A DNA stretch of 64,000 bases from JAAYTL01 sp031460505 (GTDB lineage Bacteria; Bacillota; Clostridia; Tissierellales; Tissierellaceae). A model generated the notes under the pieces. The model saw only the letters and a program-made list of their open reading frames with translations. It ran no database searches and had not been told where the DNA came from. Positions 17,510 to 25,712 of the stretch are shown here, piece by piece. The stretch spans positions 198,572 to 262,571 of the forward strand of contig JAVKTT010000005.1 of the NCBI GenBank assembly GCA_031460505.1, written 5' to 3'. Numbering within the stretch: position 1 is the stretch's first letter; every line of letters begins with the position of its first letter. A program made the position numbers and the translations under genes.

Positions 17510-18505
17510 TTATTTATTTGTCAGTTGTTTTCCATATCTTAAATCTTCTCTCATACCTTGAACAAAATGATCTATCTCTTCAAGCTTTACGAGTAATTCT
17601 TTTTCTTCATCACTTGTTTCTATGATACGGCTAATACCACCGTTACTGATTATAATTCTTCTATCTGCAATTAGAGCCAGTGTTGGATCGTGTGTTGCTA
17701 TCAATACTATTTTATCTTCATCAACTAAAAGGCTCAAGGCTTTCCTTCTATCAATACCAGCATTTTCAATTTCATCGATTAATACTATAGGTGATGAACT
17801 TAGTATAGCTGTATCAGCAATCATCAATGCTCTTGATTGCCCACCACTTAAGGATGTAACTGGAGTATCAAGGTCAAACTTCTCACCTGCTAAGTTATTA
17901 GCAGCTTCAATTATTTTTTCTATTGTACCTTGTACATCTTCTACTAACCTACTTCCAGCATGTAATTCCAAGAATTCTCTAACTGTTAAGTCCATTACAA
18001 AATTCATATTTTGAGATAATTGTGCAACTAATCTATTGTTAGAAGAAAATCTCCATTTTTTATCTGGAATTTCACCATCTATAAGTATAGTCCTTCCTGT
18101 AGGAGTATCATTTTGAGCTGTCCACTCTATGTCTGCTAGTAGTCTAGACTTTCCAGAACCAGTTGGACCTACTATTGATATTATCTCTGATTTTCTAATA
18201 GTTAATTCTTCAAATCCTTCAGGTTTTTTTGATTTATCATGACCAGGTAATATTGTCAAAGACTGGATACCTGATTCCTCCTGTATTCCTAAGAAGGACT
18301 TCATTTGATTAATATATTCTTCTAGATTAGCGACTAAACCTTCCTTATCTATTGCAAAATCCTCAATTTCTTGTTCAGAAAAACTATCTAGGAACTCACC
18401 AAAAGTCTTACTTTCATGTCCCTTAATATCCAATTTATTCTCTTCAAAGTATCCTTCAACAAAGGGATATTTTTCTATAATTTCATCTATAGTTTGCTTA
18501 TGCAT
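17510..18505 (-). CDS. Soluble ABC ATPase with N-terminal DUF1858-like domain, no permease partner
   Basis: The protein of about 331 residues begins with a small helical domain (IDEIIEKYPFVEGYFEENK) like DUF1858/ScdA_N, followed by an ABC ATPase domain with Walker A GPTGSGKS near 113-120, signature LSGGQSRALM, Walker B PIVLIDEIENAGID and switch ATHDPT. It has no membrane segment, and no permease is encoded nearby, so transport is doubtful. The start is ATG 18505, six bases after AGGTG. GTG and ATG codons just upstream lie too close to that site. The gene overlaps the GTPase gene by eight bases. Its likely role is ATP-driven metallocentre assembly or repair together with its neighbours (inference). 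Confidence 0.8.
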   Translation of the reverse strand: MHKQTIDEIIEKYPFVEGYFEENKLDIKGHESKTFGEFLDSFSEQEIEDFAIDKEGLVANLEEYINQMKSFLGIQEESGIQSLTILPGHDKSKKPEGFEELTIRKSEIISIVGPTGSGKSRLLADIEWTAQNDTPTGRTILIDGEIPDKKWRFSSNNRLVAQLSQNMNFVMDLTVREFLELHAGSRLVEDVQGTIEKIIEAANNLAGEKFDLDTPVTSLSGGQSRALMIADTAILSSSPIVLIDEIENAGIDRRKALSLLVDEDKIVLIATHDPTLALIADRRIIISNGGISRIIETSDEEKELLVKLEEIDHFVQGMREDLRYGKQLTNK

Positions 18506-19199
18506 AGTCATCACCTAGATCCATCTTTCTTACATTACCCATTTGATAAGCTTCACCTATTCTTGTTTCACCTAAGCAATATGAACACATAGCAGCTGGC
18601 ATAGGGAATCTTAGCTCCATACCTTGAACTGATTCTATGTCATTTTCCTTGTCATAGAGTAAGGTACTTAATTCATATGCTCCTTGACCAGTCAAACCAT
18701 TAATATGCATAGTTATAGCCCTTGGATTAACTGAGTTTACTTTTGATGCAAAGACTTCTCTTTCTGCTTGAGAAACTATATCTCCCTTGGTTATAACCAC
18801 TATATCTGCTGATTTTAACATTGGCCCTATTTTCTTAGGAGTATTTATACCAGATAGATTATCTATTACACAGACCCCTTTGATTTCTTTTATATATGGA
18901 GAACATCTATTACAAAGTCCTGCAGATTCTGTGATTAACATATCCAGTCCCATGCCTATTCCCCATTGTACAACCTCTTCTATATTAGAAGCAAAGAAGT
19001 GATCTGGGCAAAGGGCACCTGATAATCCCTTCTTTACTGGAATTCCAGCCTTTTCATATAATTCATCATCATCAGTATATAGGCAGTCAAATTTGACCAC
19101 ACCTACCGAGATGTCCCTTTGTTTTAAAGCATCTATTGTTTTTAATATTATACTGGTCTTACCTGAAGAAGGTGGACCAGAAAATACTACTAAATTCAT
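18498..19199 (-). CDS. SIMIBI GTPase (HypB/UreG/CooC-like) with cysteine pairs
   Basis: The 233-residue protein has the P-loop SGPPSSGKT (7-15), an ESAG switch at 91-94 and the base-recognition motif TKGD (137-140), placing it among the SIMIBI GTPases that serve metal-enzyme maturation. Cys39, Cys64 (ALCPDHF), the C96-N-R-C99 pair and C205-S-Y-C208 could bind metal or an Fe-S cluster. It overlaps the upstream gene by four bases (ATGA) and the ABC ATPase gene by eight. HypB and UreG insert nickel into their targets, but no nickel enzyme other than the HCP-like target is encoded here, so the client is a matter of inference. Confidence 0.8.
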   Translation of the reverse strand: MNLVVFSGPPSSGKTSIILKTIDALKQRDISVGVVKFDCLYTDDDELYEKAGIPVKKGLSGALCPDHFFASNIEEVVQWGIGMGLDMLITESAGLCNRCSPYIKEIKGVCVIDNLSGINTPKKIGPMLKSADIVVITKGDIVSQAEREVFASKVNSVNPRAITMHINGLTGQGAYELSTLLYDKENDIESVQGMELRFPMPAAMCSYCLGETRIGEAYQMGNVRKMDLGDDYA

Positions 19200-20434
19200 T
19201 TCCCTTCCTCCTCCAATGTTGCCTCATGGAATATTTCTTCAGTCTTCTTAATTAATTCTCCTATATCATGGCTATTTATATAGTCCCATCCTATCCACAT
19301 AAACTTTTGATCTTCACTTAAGTTATTTTCTACTTCAGGATTTGTTGATGGTAATCCGCCCTTTTCAACAAATATTTCTCCAATTTTCTTTGAAGCAAAG
19401 AAATCAACAAATGGTTGTACCTTCTCTTTATTAGAATTCTTAGCGAGTAGGAATATTGGGCTTATAATTGCTCCATCCTTAGGCCATATTGGAAACATTG
19501 GCCCATTTCCTGAAATCATCTTTGAAAAGAAATATGGCATTATGGTTATAGTTGGCTTTTCTTTCTTTCTATGGGATTTCACCATTTCGGCTGGATGCAT
19601 ATTATACATAAATGCTTTGCCAAGCTTTCTTACACCATCTTCACCATAAGTCTTATATATATTTAAAAGCATTGCATTAAATAAATCGAAGTCACTTACT
19701 GGTAAGGAAACTTCCCCGTGAAACTCCGGTCTAAATAAATCAGCCCATGATTCAGGTGGCTTTCTATCTCCCAGCTCTTCCTTATTCACTAAAAAGATTG
19801 CTGGTACTACACCAATAATAGAATATTGTCCTACTGGATCTCTTAAATCTATCTCATCATTATTAAAATCTTTATTCATATTGTCAGTTCCGATTAAATC
19901 TTCAAATACACCTTTAGATTTGAATTTACCCATAAGGTTTTTGTCAAAAAATAAATCAAATCCAGCAGACATAAATAAATCAGCTAATTCTCCTTCATTT
20001 TCAAGATTTATTATTTTGTCCTTTATCCAATCCACACCACCAGATGCAACCCTTAAATCATATTGTACTGTATAATCAAAGTTTTGATCTTCTAACCAAG
20101 ATTCAAAACCTTCCTGTAATGGAAGTTTAACAGGACAAGGCAATATACCATCGATTTTTATTTCTCCATTTTCTGAGTTAATTTCATTAACCTTACCACC
20201 ATCCACAGTAGTTCTAGCTTGTTCTATTGCCTCAACTAGTTTTTCTTCAAATAGGCCAAGGTTTACCTTCTTAGTCTTACAAGCCATTTCCAGGGAAATA
20301 GTCTTTCCCATCAGCTTTCTCATCTTATCATTTTTCAATTGTTCAAAACCATTTGCTGCAAATATATCTATAGTTTCAGGATACTTTTCTGTTATGTCAT
20401 ATACTTTGTCCGTTACACTAAAGTATTTATTCAT
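19196..20434 (-). CDS. Cytoplasmic binding-protein-like protein with N-terminal DUF1858-type domain
   Basis: The protein of 412 residues starts with a ScdA_N/DUF1858-like domain (VTDKVYDITEKYPETIDIFAANG, residues about 5-27) and continues with a periplasmic-binding-protein type 2 fold like iron or thiamine binding proteins. There is no signal peptide, lipobox or membrane segment, so it should stay in the cytoplasm. The start is ATG 20434 after a strong GGAGGAGG. An upstream in-frame ATG at 20476 has no ribosome site. It is the first gene of the cluster and carries the dyad operator in its promoter. ScdA/RIC proteins repair nitrosylated iron centres, which fits NO-stress control. Confidence 0.78.
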   Translation of the reverse strand: MNKYFSVTDKVYDITEKYPETIDIFAANGFEQLKNDKMRKLMGKTISLEMACKTKKVNLGLFEEKLVEAIEQARTTVDGGKVNEINSENGEIKIDGILPCPVKLPLQEGFESWLEDQNFDYTVQYDLRVASGGVDWIKDKIINLENEGELADLFMSAGFDLFFDKNLMGKFKSKGVFEDLIGTDNMNKDFNNDEIDLRDPVGQYSIIGVVPAIFLVNKEELGDRKPPESWADLFRPEFHGEVSLPVSDFDLFNAMLLNIYKTYGEDGVRKLGKAFMYNMHPAEMVKSHRKKEKPTITIMPYFFSKMISGNGPMFPIWPKDGAIISPIFLLAKNSNKEKVQPFVDFFASKKIGEIFVEKGGLPSTNPEVENNLSEDQKFMWIGWDYINSHDIGELIKKTEEIFHEATLEEEGK

Positions 20435-20465
20435 TATAATCCTCCTCCGATTGAGTTCACATTTT

Positions 20466-20508
20466 ATATTATACATGATTCTATAATTAATCAGTAACTC
20501 ATGTTACC
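20466..20508 (-). promoter_or_regulatory. Promoter of the four-gene cluster with the same dyad as hcp
   Basis: AGTAACTCATGTTACC at 20493-20508 repeats the GTAAC-N4-GTTAC pattern of the hcp promoter. A TATAATAT sequence (minus strand) at 20466-20473 gives a -10 box that places the dyad centre between -39.5 and -41.5. Confidence 0.72.
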
Positions 20509-20519
20509 AAATATAATTT

Positions 20520-21629
20520 TTATCCTAAAATCCATCCAGTTAAAGCACCTAAAAGAATAACCCACACTGAGTTTACTTTAAATTTTGAAATCAGTAAATA
20601 AGATACAGCAAAAATTAAAAGTGTTGGTATATTTACTATAGAATCTGAGGCTAGTTTAATACTTACTCCTAACATTAAAACCAATGATCCAATATTTATT
20701 CCATCTAATAGTCCAGCTACCAGGTCAGAACTTCTAACCTTTTCTACTATTGGATTAAGAATTAAAACTATTAAAAATGAAGGTAAAAATATTCCAATTG
20801 TAGCAAAAATAGCACCTGAAACTCCATTTAATAGATATCCAACAAATGTTGCTGTTGTAAAAATTGGACCAGGTTTAAACTGTCCTATAGCAACCGCATC
20901 AATAATTGTAGCAGTGGACAAAACTCCAAGTTTTTCTACAAACTCAGCCTCCAAAAAAGCCAATAAAACATAGCCACTGCCATATAAAACTGAACCTATT
21001 TTTAGAAATATAAGAAATATCAAAGGACTAGAAATTGAAAAAAACTTATTCTTTAGCCTTTCCTTATTCTTTATAATCATCATAATAAAACCAGCTATAA
21101 ATAATAGGGGGATCTCACTTATACCTCCTAGTATATAAACCCCAAATATGAATAATCCAAATATATAGGAAAACTTCTCCTTTAGAACTGTCTTACTTAA
21201 TCTATACAAAGCTCTAATTACTATGGCTATGGTAACAGGTTTAATCCCTGCCAATATAGATGTAACTTGTGGAATACTTCCATACTGTGAATAAAGATAG
21301 GCAAATATAAGAGTAATTACCATTGCAGGAAATATAAATGAAATCCCTGCATTCATTAATCCTAGCACTCCACCTCTTTTTAGTCCTAAATAGATAACCA
21401 TTTCAGTAGAATTAGGCCCTGGAATTAGATTTGTTGCTCCAATAAAGTCAACAAAACTCTCCCTACTAATCCACTTTTTCTTTTCAACAATTTCATCATC
21501 CATCATTGAGATATGGGCAGCTGGCCCGCCAAAGGCTATAAAACCAAGTTTTAAAAAAGTCCTAGTTATTTCTTTTTGCCTTTTAAATCTTTCTTCTTTA
21601 TTTAATAGATTGTAATCTTTATTTTCCAT
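20520..21629 (-). CDS. chrA: Chromate transporter family protein, two-domain ChrA
   Basis: The 369-residue membrane protein has two homologous halves of the CHR family. The first half carries FGGPAAHISMMDDEIVE, NLIPGPNSTEM and GLKRGG near residues 33-88, and the second half repeats this with GQFKPGPIFTTATFVGYL near 248. CHR proteins export chromate or related oxyanions, and the physiological substrate in anaerobes is unclear. It is transcribed toward the cluster at 20434 but ends before that promoter. GAGGTGAG precedes the ATG. Confidence 0.9.
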   Translation of the reverse strand: MENKDYNLLNKEERFKRQKEITRTFLKLGFIAFGGPAAHISMMDDEIVEKKKWISRESFVDFIGATNLIPGPNSTEMVIYLGLKRGGVLGLMNAGISFIFPAMVITLIFAYLYSQYGSIPQVTSILAGIKPVTIAIVIRALYRLSKTVLKEKFSYIFGLFIFGVYILGGISEIPLLFIAGFIMMIIKNKERLKNKFFSISSPLIFLIFLKIGSVLYGSGYVLLAFLEAEFVEKLGVLSTATIIDAVAIGQFKPGPIFTTATFVGYLLNGVSGAIFATIGIFLPSFLIVLILNPIVEKVRSSDLVAGLLDGINIGSLVLMLGVSIKLASDSIVNIPTLLIFAVSYLLISKFKVNSVWVILLGALTGWILG

Positions 21630-21754
21630 GACCTCACCTCTTTAATATGATTACTTCTGATATACCCTATATCTTATGATACCAATACAACTTAATTAGA
21701 ATTAATATAAATTTTATGGGTATCATTATATCAATAAAGTATGGGAGTGATTAT

Positions 21755-22141
21755 ATGAATATAAGTTATGAAAAAGAAACCAATAAAACCTTTTCAGATG
21801 CTTTAGACAGTATAAAACATTCACTAAAAGATAGAAGCTTTGGGGTATTGTGGCAACTTAATTTTAAAGAAAAGCTTGCTGAGCATAATATTGATTTCCC
21901 TAATAATTTTATGATACTGGAGGTATGTAATCCACAAAAAGCCAATGAGGTTTTATCAGCTCACATAGACGTGGGATATTTTTTACCTTGTAAGGTAGCT
22001 GTATATGAAAAAGAAGGAAAAACATTTATTGGAACTGTAAAACCAGGACATCTAATAGGATTACTAGGACACGATGATTTAGATGATGTTGCAAATGAAG
22101 TAGAAGAAATATTAATAGACGCAATAAATGCTGCTATATAA
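21755..22141 (+). CDS. DUF302 family protein
   Basis: The 128-residue cytoplasmic protein matches the DUF302 family, with the typical order FSDALDSIKHSLKDRSFGVL, a LEVCNPQKANEVL segment and the PCKVAVYEK strand. Members are small dimeric proteins of unknown function, often near sulfur, redox or nitrosative-stress genes. The conserved Cys in EVCNP is present. I start at ATG 21755, after GGGAGTGA. An ATG at 21716 upstream lacks a ribosome site. A terminator follows the stop codon. Confidence 0.85.
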   Translation: MNISYEKETNKTFSDALDSIKHSLKDRSFGVLWQLNFKEKLAEHNIDFPNNFMILEVCNPQKANEVLSAHIDVGYFLPCKVAVYEKEGKTFIGTVKPGHLIGLLGHDDLDDVANEVEEILIDAINAAI

Positions 22142-22143
22142 AA

Positions 22144-22169
22144 ACAGACCAGACATATATCTGGTCTGT
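22144..22169. terminator. Bidirectional terminator
   Basis: ACAGACCAGA pairs with TCTGGTCTGT between the convergent DUF302 and DUF2249 genes. Confidence 0.85.
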
Positions 22170-22174
22170 ACTAT

Positions 22175-22402
22175 TTATATTTTCTTTATTGAAACTCTCC
22201 AAACCTCTGGACCTTCCTCCAAATATTCCCACTCAAATTGTCCATCCATTTCAGCTAACATTTGATAATGTAATGGTCTTGGATCATGATCATTTGTAAG
22301 TTCCATTGCTTCACCACTATTAAGTGAATCAAAAGTTTCAAAAATTACTCTATGTTTATCCCTAGGTTCATAATCCCTAGCGTCAACTTTTTGTGCAAAC
22401 AT
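22175..22402 (-). CDS. DUF2249 domain protein
   Basis: The 75-residue protein is a single DUF2249 domain, related in fold to TusA sulfur carriers. The typical segments VDARDYEPRDKH and LTNDHDPRPLHYQM are present, as is the WEYLEEGPEVWRV C-terminal strand. DUF2249 proteins are often encoded with denitrification, hemerythrin and nitric-oxide-response genes, which matches the nearby hcp. The specific role is unknown. AGGAGG precedes the ATG. Confidence 0.88.
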   Translation of the reverse strand: MFAQKVDARDYEPRDKHRVIFETFDSLNSGEAMELTNDHDPRPLHYQMLAEMDGQFEWEYLEEGPEVWRVSIKKI

Positions 22403-22536
22403 GAAATTACCTCCTAAATATATTGATTATAATATAGTTATCCCAAATAATTAATTATAAACTCTTAAGTAGTGTTTTAATTTTCTGTAATTTTTGGATG
22501 TTAAATGTTATAATTAGTTTTAGGAGGGGGATTTTC

Positions 22537-22770
22537 ATGGGTTGGTTTAAGAGATTACCTAGAATTGTAAGAGATTTGATTATATTTAACTCATTTATAT
22601 TTATGATACAATTTATTATGAATTATGGATTAAGGAGGGAATTTGCTATTCAAAGTAGCTCCCTTATGGCTGCAAATGTTGGAATAATGATAGTTTATTT
22701 GTTTAGATATAGAGTTGAAAAAGTTAGAGCAGAAGAAAGAGCAGAAAAGAATAAAAGTAAGAAAAATTAA
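22537..22770 (+). CDS. Small membrane protein of unknown function
   Basis: The predicted 77-residue protein has a basic N terminus (GWFKRLPRIVRD), two hydrophobic segments (about 11-30 and 40-58) and a strongly charged C-terminal tail rich in Lys, Glu and Arg. I chose ATG 22537, which follows AGGAGGGGG. An earlier ATG at 22498 has no ribosome site. No family is recognised. It ends one base before the promoter of the T-box leader. Confidence 0.6.
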   Translation: MGWFKRLPRIVRDLIIFNSFIFMIQFIMNYGLRREFAIQSSSLMAANVGIMIVYLFRYRVEKVRAEERAEKNKSKKN

Positions 22771-22771
22771 T

Positions 22772-22800
22772 TTGACTTTATTTAAGTAAAGTGTTATTAT
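22772..22800 (+). promoter_or_regulatory. Promoter of the T-box leader
   Basis: TTGACT and TATTAT are separated by 17 bases, a near-consensus housekeeping promoter. Transcription should begin near 22807. Confidence 0.8.
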
Positions 22801-22806
22801 CTTAAT

Positions 22807-23095
22807 AATATTTAAATTCCATGCGTAGAAAAAGTACTCACACTATAAGGTCTTAGAGAGTTGGGGATGGTGGAAGCCCAATACCAGAGGTTTGACGAAT
22901 GGTTCTACAAGAAGTTTGGTGAAATATTTTAGAGTACCCAATTCCGGGGGTTTCCCGTTATAGAAACAGGATATAGTGCTATTTATATAGTTTATGTATC
23001 TAATGAGTTGAGATTATCTGATGGATAATCTAATTAAGGTGGTACCGCGAATATGGTCTTTCGTCCTTTTGTTTAAGGATGAAGGGCCTTTTTTT
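22807..23095 (+). promoter_or_regulatory. T-box riboswitch, tryptophan specifier (UGG)
   Basis: Stem I is closed by GTAGAA (22825-22830) with TTCTAC (22903-22908). An AGTA motif lies on the 5' side of its specifier loop, and GAA-TGG lies on the 3' side, placing the Trp codon TGG at 22900-22902. The distal loop reads GGATGGTGGAAG. The T-box sequence AAGGTGGTACCGCG is at 23036-23049. The terminator pairs GGTCTTTCGTCC with GGATGAAGGGCC and ends in seven Ts (23055-23095). Uncharged tRNA-Trp should favour the antiterminator and switch on trpP downstream. The base after the specifier is U rather than the usual purine. Confidence 0.93.
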
Positions 23096-23097
23096 AT

Positions 23098-23311
23098 GAC
23101 CTAACCCAGTGAATGAACGCAGTGAGTGAACTGTAGGTAGGTCAAACGCAACCAATCACCAAATTCATTTGAGCTATGGTGAGCAAATACCCTGGGCACT
23201 CCCCAGTGTATGACTACGACGTAAATAGAGGTTGTGAATTTGTGTTGATTGTCTGCGGAAAATGACCGGTCTAACCAATTGAATGCAACGAAGCAATTAA
23301 GGTTTTTAGAC
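23098..23311. repeat. 214-bp structured element of three hairpins between T-box and trpP
   Basis: Hairpin 1 pairs GACCTA (23098) with TAGGTC (23143). Hairpin 2 spans 23140-23267, with GGTCA/TGACC, CGCA/TGCG, CAAATTCA/TGAATTTG and an inner CTGGG/CCCAG. Hairpin 3 pairs GTCTAA (23269) with TTAGAC (23311). Hairpins 1 and 2 compete for GGTC at 23140-23143. The outer hairpins share CTAACC..TGAATG-type sequences, so they may be related ends of a small mobile element. It has no open frame, and its sequence looks less AT-rich than its surroundings. Confidence 0.6.
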
Positions 23312-23406
23312 TTTAGAATATATAAAGGTGGTGATAGAAATGTTGTGAACAGAGTTAAGTGACTGGCAAATTAAATTAATAACAAAATTTAAAGGAGAGA
23401 TTTCTA

Positions 23407-23919
23407 ATGAAATTAAAAGAAAATATTTTTACAACATTACTATTATCTATTGGTTTAATACTACATTATGCTACACCAGGGATACTTGGTGGTATGAAAT
23501 TTGACTTTTTATTGATATTTATATTTGCTTCAATTTTATTGAACTCAAAATTTGATAATATCATACTGACTGCTCTTTTAGGTGGAATTTTATCTGCTAT
23601 GACTACGACTTTTCCAGGTGGCCAAATACCAAATATGATAGATAAAATGGTAACCTGTTTATCTATGTATTTAGTAATAAACTTCTTCAAAAAATATAGC
23701 TTAAATACAATTACAGTTGGTATTATTGGGGCTATAGGAACATTAATAAGCGGAATGACATTTTTAATATCTGCTTTATATATTTCTGGATTACCAGCTC
23801 CTATGCTTGTATTAGTCTCTGGTATAGTAATTCCTACTGCTATCGTTAACACCATATCTATAGTAGTTGTGTATAAAGCACTTAAAGTTACTGTAAAGAA
23901 ATTAGGGATTAGTATGTAA
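23407..23919 (+). CDS. trpP: Tryptophan transporter TrpP
   Basis: The 170-residue protein has five or six membrane segments and matches the TrpP family of Firmicutes tryptophan uptake proteins, which resemble ECF substrate-binding subunits. Typical features are the PGILGGMKFDFLL segment near 24-36 and TTTFPGGQIPNMIDK near 66-80. The leader 500 bases upstream is a tryptophan T-box, which supports the substrate. AAAGGAGAG precedes the ATG, and a compact terminator follows the stop. No trp biosynthetic genes are in the window. Confidence 0.92.
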   Translation: MKLKENIFTTLLLSIGLILHYATPGILGGMKFDFLLIFIFASILLNSKFDNIILTALLGGILSAMTTTFPGGQIPNMIDKMVTCLSMYLVINFFKKYSLNTITVGIIGAIGTLISGMTFLISALYISGLPAPMLVLVSGIVIPTAIVNTISIVVVYKALKVTVKKLGISM

Positions 23920-23931
23920 GGTAGACATGGT

Positions 23932-23956
23932 GACGGGTCCTGAGACCCGTCTTTAC
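23932..23956. terminator. Convergent terminator
   Basis: GACGGGTC (23932-23939) pairs with GACCCGTC (23944-23951) and runs into TTTACT between trpP and the lipoprotein gene. Confidence 0.8.
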
Positions 23957-24765
23957 TATTTTAAAAAGCTATCCTCAATTAAGATATCAAGTTTATCATA
24001 AAACTCATTAACTTGATTACTATTTAGATCCCTGTTTTCCTTTTCTAATAAATTTACATATTGGGACAGGATTTCTGCCGTTCTTGAATCCTTATTGTCT
24101 TCAGTTATACTCTTATATTTGTCAATATATTCTTCCCTAATTATAGTACTGCCGTCCTCTGCAAATATATAAGGATTTCCAGCACCTAATATAGCTCCTT
24201 TAATGTATCCACTATATAAATCATAGATTTTATTATATATCTTCCCTTTTGGGAATTTCTCTAGATGTTTTTCTGCTTCTATTGCTCTATTAATTACTTC
24301 ACTGATATCTACATTCAATTCCTCTCCATCTGTAAATAAATTACTTGTTTCACGCTCTATTAAACTTAAATATGATTTCATTTCATCTGATACATAGTCT
24401 TTGTACTGGTTTAGTAATGAGTAGTCCTCATATACTGAAGAATCTGTATTACTTAAGTAATCTCCTAAACTAACTATCATTGTTTCAATATTTTCTTTAT
24501 CAAGGCCTTCAATATTTTCATCTACAAAGTTTGAAATATCATCTATAGTCTTGTTTTCAGTCAATAATTTATAATATTTATTCATTACCAAATCCTGGTC
24601 TTCCTTAGACAACAAACTATCCACCTTATCCTTCACTTTATCTTTTATTTCAGAAGGATTAATAGTGTCCTTGCCCTGTTCATTAGAATTATTACAAGCC
24701 ATCAAAGAAAACATTATAGATATAGAAAGAACTAATAGTACAAAATACTTAAATCTTCTAAACAT
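23956..24765 (-). CDS. Predicted lipoprotein of unknown function
   Basis: The 269-residue protein begins with a lipoprotein signal, a basic start (MFRRFK), a hydrophobic stretch and the lipobox LMAC with Cys24. The mature part is rich in Asp, Glu, Lys and Ser, has predicted helices throughout and shows no catalytic motif that I recognise. It should be anchored to the outer face of the membrane. It is a single gene with GGGGGA before the ATG. Confidence 0.8.
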   Translation of the reverse strand: MFRRFKYFVLLVLSISIMFSLMACNNSNEQGKDTINPSEIKDKVKDKVDSLLSKEDQDLVMNKYYKLLTENKTIDDISNFVDENIEGLDKENIETMIVSLGDYLSNTDSSVYEDYSLLNQYKDYVSDEMKSYLSLIERETSNLFTDGEELNVDISEVINRAIEAEKHLEKFPKGKIYNKIYDLYSGYIKGAILGAGNPYIFAEDGSTIIREEYIDKYKSITEDNKDSRTAEILSQYVNLLEKENRDLNSNQVNEFYDKLDILIEDSFLK

Positions 24766-24872
24766 ATTTATCCCCCTTAATTACCATATATATCTAGTAT
24801 ACATCATATCATGTAACTCATTGTAACAATAATATTACAAGTTTGAACAATTACATTAAAGTAAATAAAAAT

Positions 24873-24905
24873 AAGATACCCTAGTAATAAGAGTATCTTT
24901 TTTTA
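24873..24905. terminator. Terminator of purC
   Basis: AAGATAC and GTATCTT form a stem with imperfect CCT/AGA inner pairing, followed by A and T tracts. It lies 9 bases after the purC stop on the minus strand. Confidence 0.75.
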
Positions 24906-24913
24906 TCTTGCAA

Positions 24914-25600
24914 TTAATCTTCTAGCATTATTCTTTCTAAATCTAATGGATCAACTTTTTCTCCGTATCTGTATGCTCTCATATTGCCCCCAGATATTTC
25001 ATCGATTAGCGCTATATGATTGTCTTCTCCAACTCTACCAAATTCAAATTTGATATCATAGAGTTCCATATCCTTTTTAGCTAGTTCTTCTTTTACTACA
25101 TTTCCAATTTGTCTAGTAAGGTCTACAAGTATCTTGTATTCATCCTTTGTCATTATGCCAAGCATCTCTAAACCTTCATCAGTAATCAATGGATCTTGTC
25201 TTTCGTCATCCTTAAGTGTTACTTCAACATAAGCATCTAATACTTGACCTTCTGTAGCATAAAGTCCGTATCTTCTCATGAAACTTCCAACAGCTCTATA
25301 TCTACAAATTACCTCAACACCCTTTCCAAACATCTTAGCTGGTAAGACTGTCATAGTTGCATTTTCTATGTCACTATCTACATAATGTGTTGGGATTTTC
25401 ATGTCATTAAGTTTTTCAAAGAAAAATTTGGTTAGTCTTAATCCTGCTTTTCCTACTCCTTCTATAGTAAGCCCTACTGTATTTGCGCCAGGATCAAAAA
25501 CTCCATCAGTTCCAGTTACATCATCTTTAAACTTAAGTAAATAGTTACCATCTTCTAACTCATATACATCCTTTGTTTTTCCACGGTATTTTAATTCCAT
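24914..25600 (-). CDS. purC: Phosphoribosylaminoimidazole-succinocarboxamide synthase (SAICAR synthetase)
   Basis: The enzyme joins aspartate to CAIR with ATP in purine synthesis. The 228-residue protein has the family signatures YRGKTKDVYEL at the N terminus, EVICRYRAVGSF near 95, LITDEGLEML near 145 and KFEFGRV near 190. I use ATG 25600, which follows AAAGGAGT. A frame extended to 25642 has no ribosome site and adds non-conserved residues. No other pur genes adjoin it, and no purine riboswitch is seen in the 140-base leader. Confidence 0.95.
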   Translation of the reverse strand: MELKYRGKTKDVYELEDGNYLLKFKDDVTGTDGVFDPGANTVGLTIEGVGKAGLRLTKFFFEKLNDMKIPTHYVDSDIENATMTVLPAKMFGKGVEVICRYRAVGSFMRRYGLYATEGQVLDAYVEVTLKDDERQDPLITDEGLEMLGIMTKDEYKILVDLTRQIGNVVKEELAKKDMELYDIKFEFGRVGEDNHIALIDEISGGNMRAYRYGEKVDPLDLERIMLED

Positions 25601-25712
25601 TAAGATTACTCCTTTAAAAGTTAATAATATTCGTTTAGACAATTATATTATAACAAATATTACACTATCATTCTCTAATTTTTTTTGCAAAATATGAAGT
25701 TATATCGATAAT

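Noticed and set aside
23340..23390. A short leader peptide or second selenocysteine frame starting at ATG 23340 before trpP
   Set aside because: The frame hits TGA after two codons and further reading is not protein-like. No SECIS-type hairpin follows the TGA.
24812..24828. TGTAACTCATTGTAACA upstream of the lipoprotein gene as a third copy of the hcp-type dyad
   Set aside because: The half-sites are in direct, not inverted, orientation (GTAAC...GTAAC), so it is not the same palindrome.
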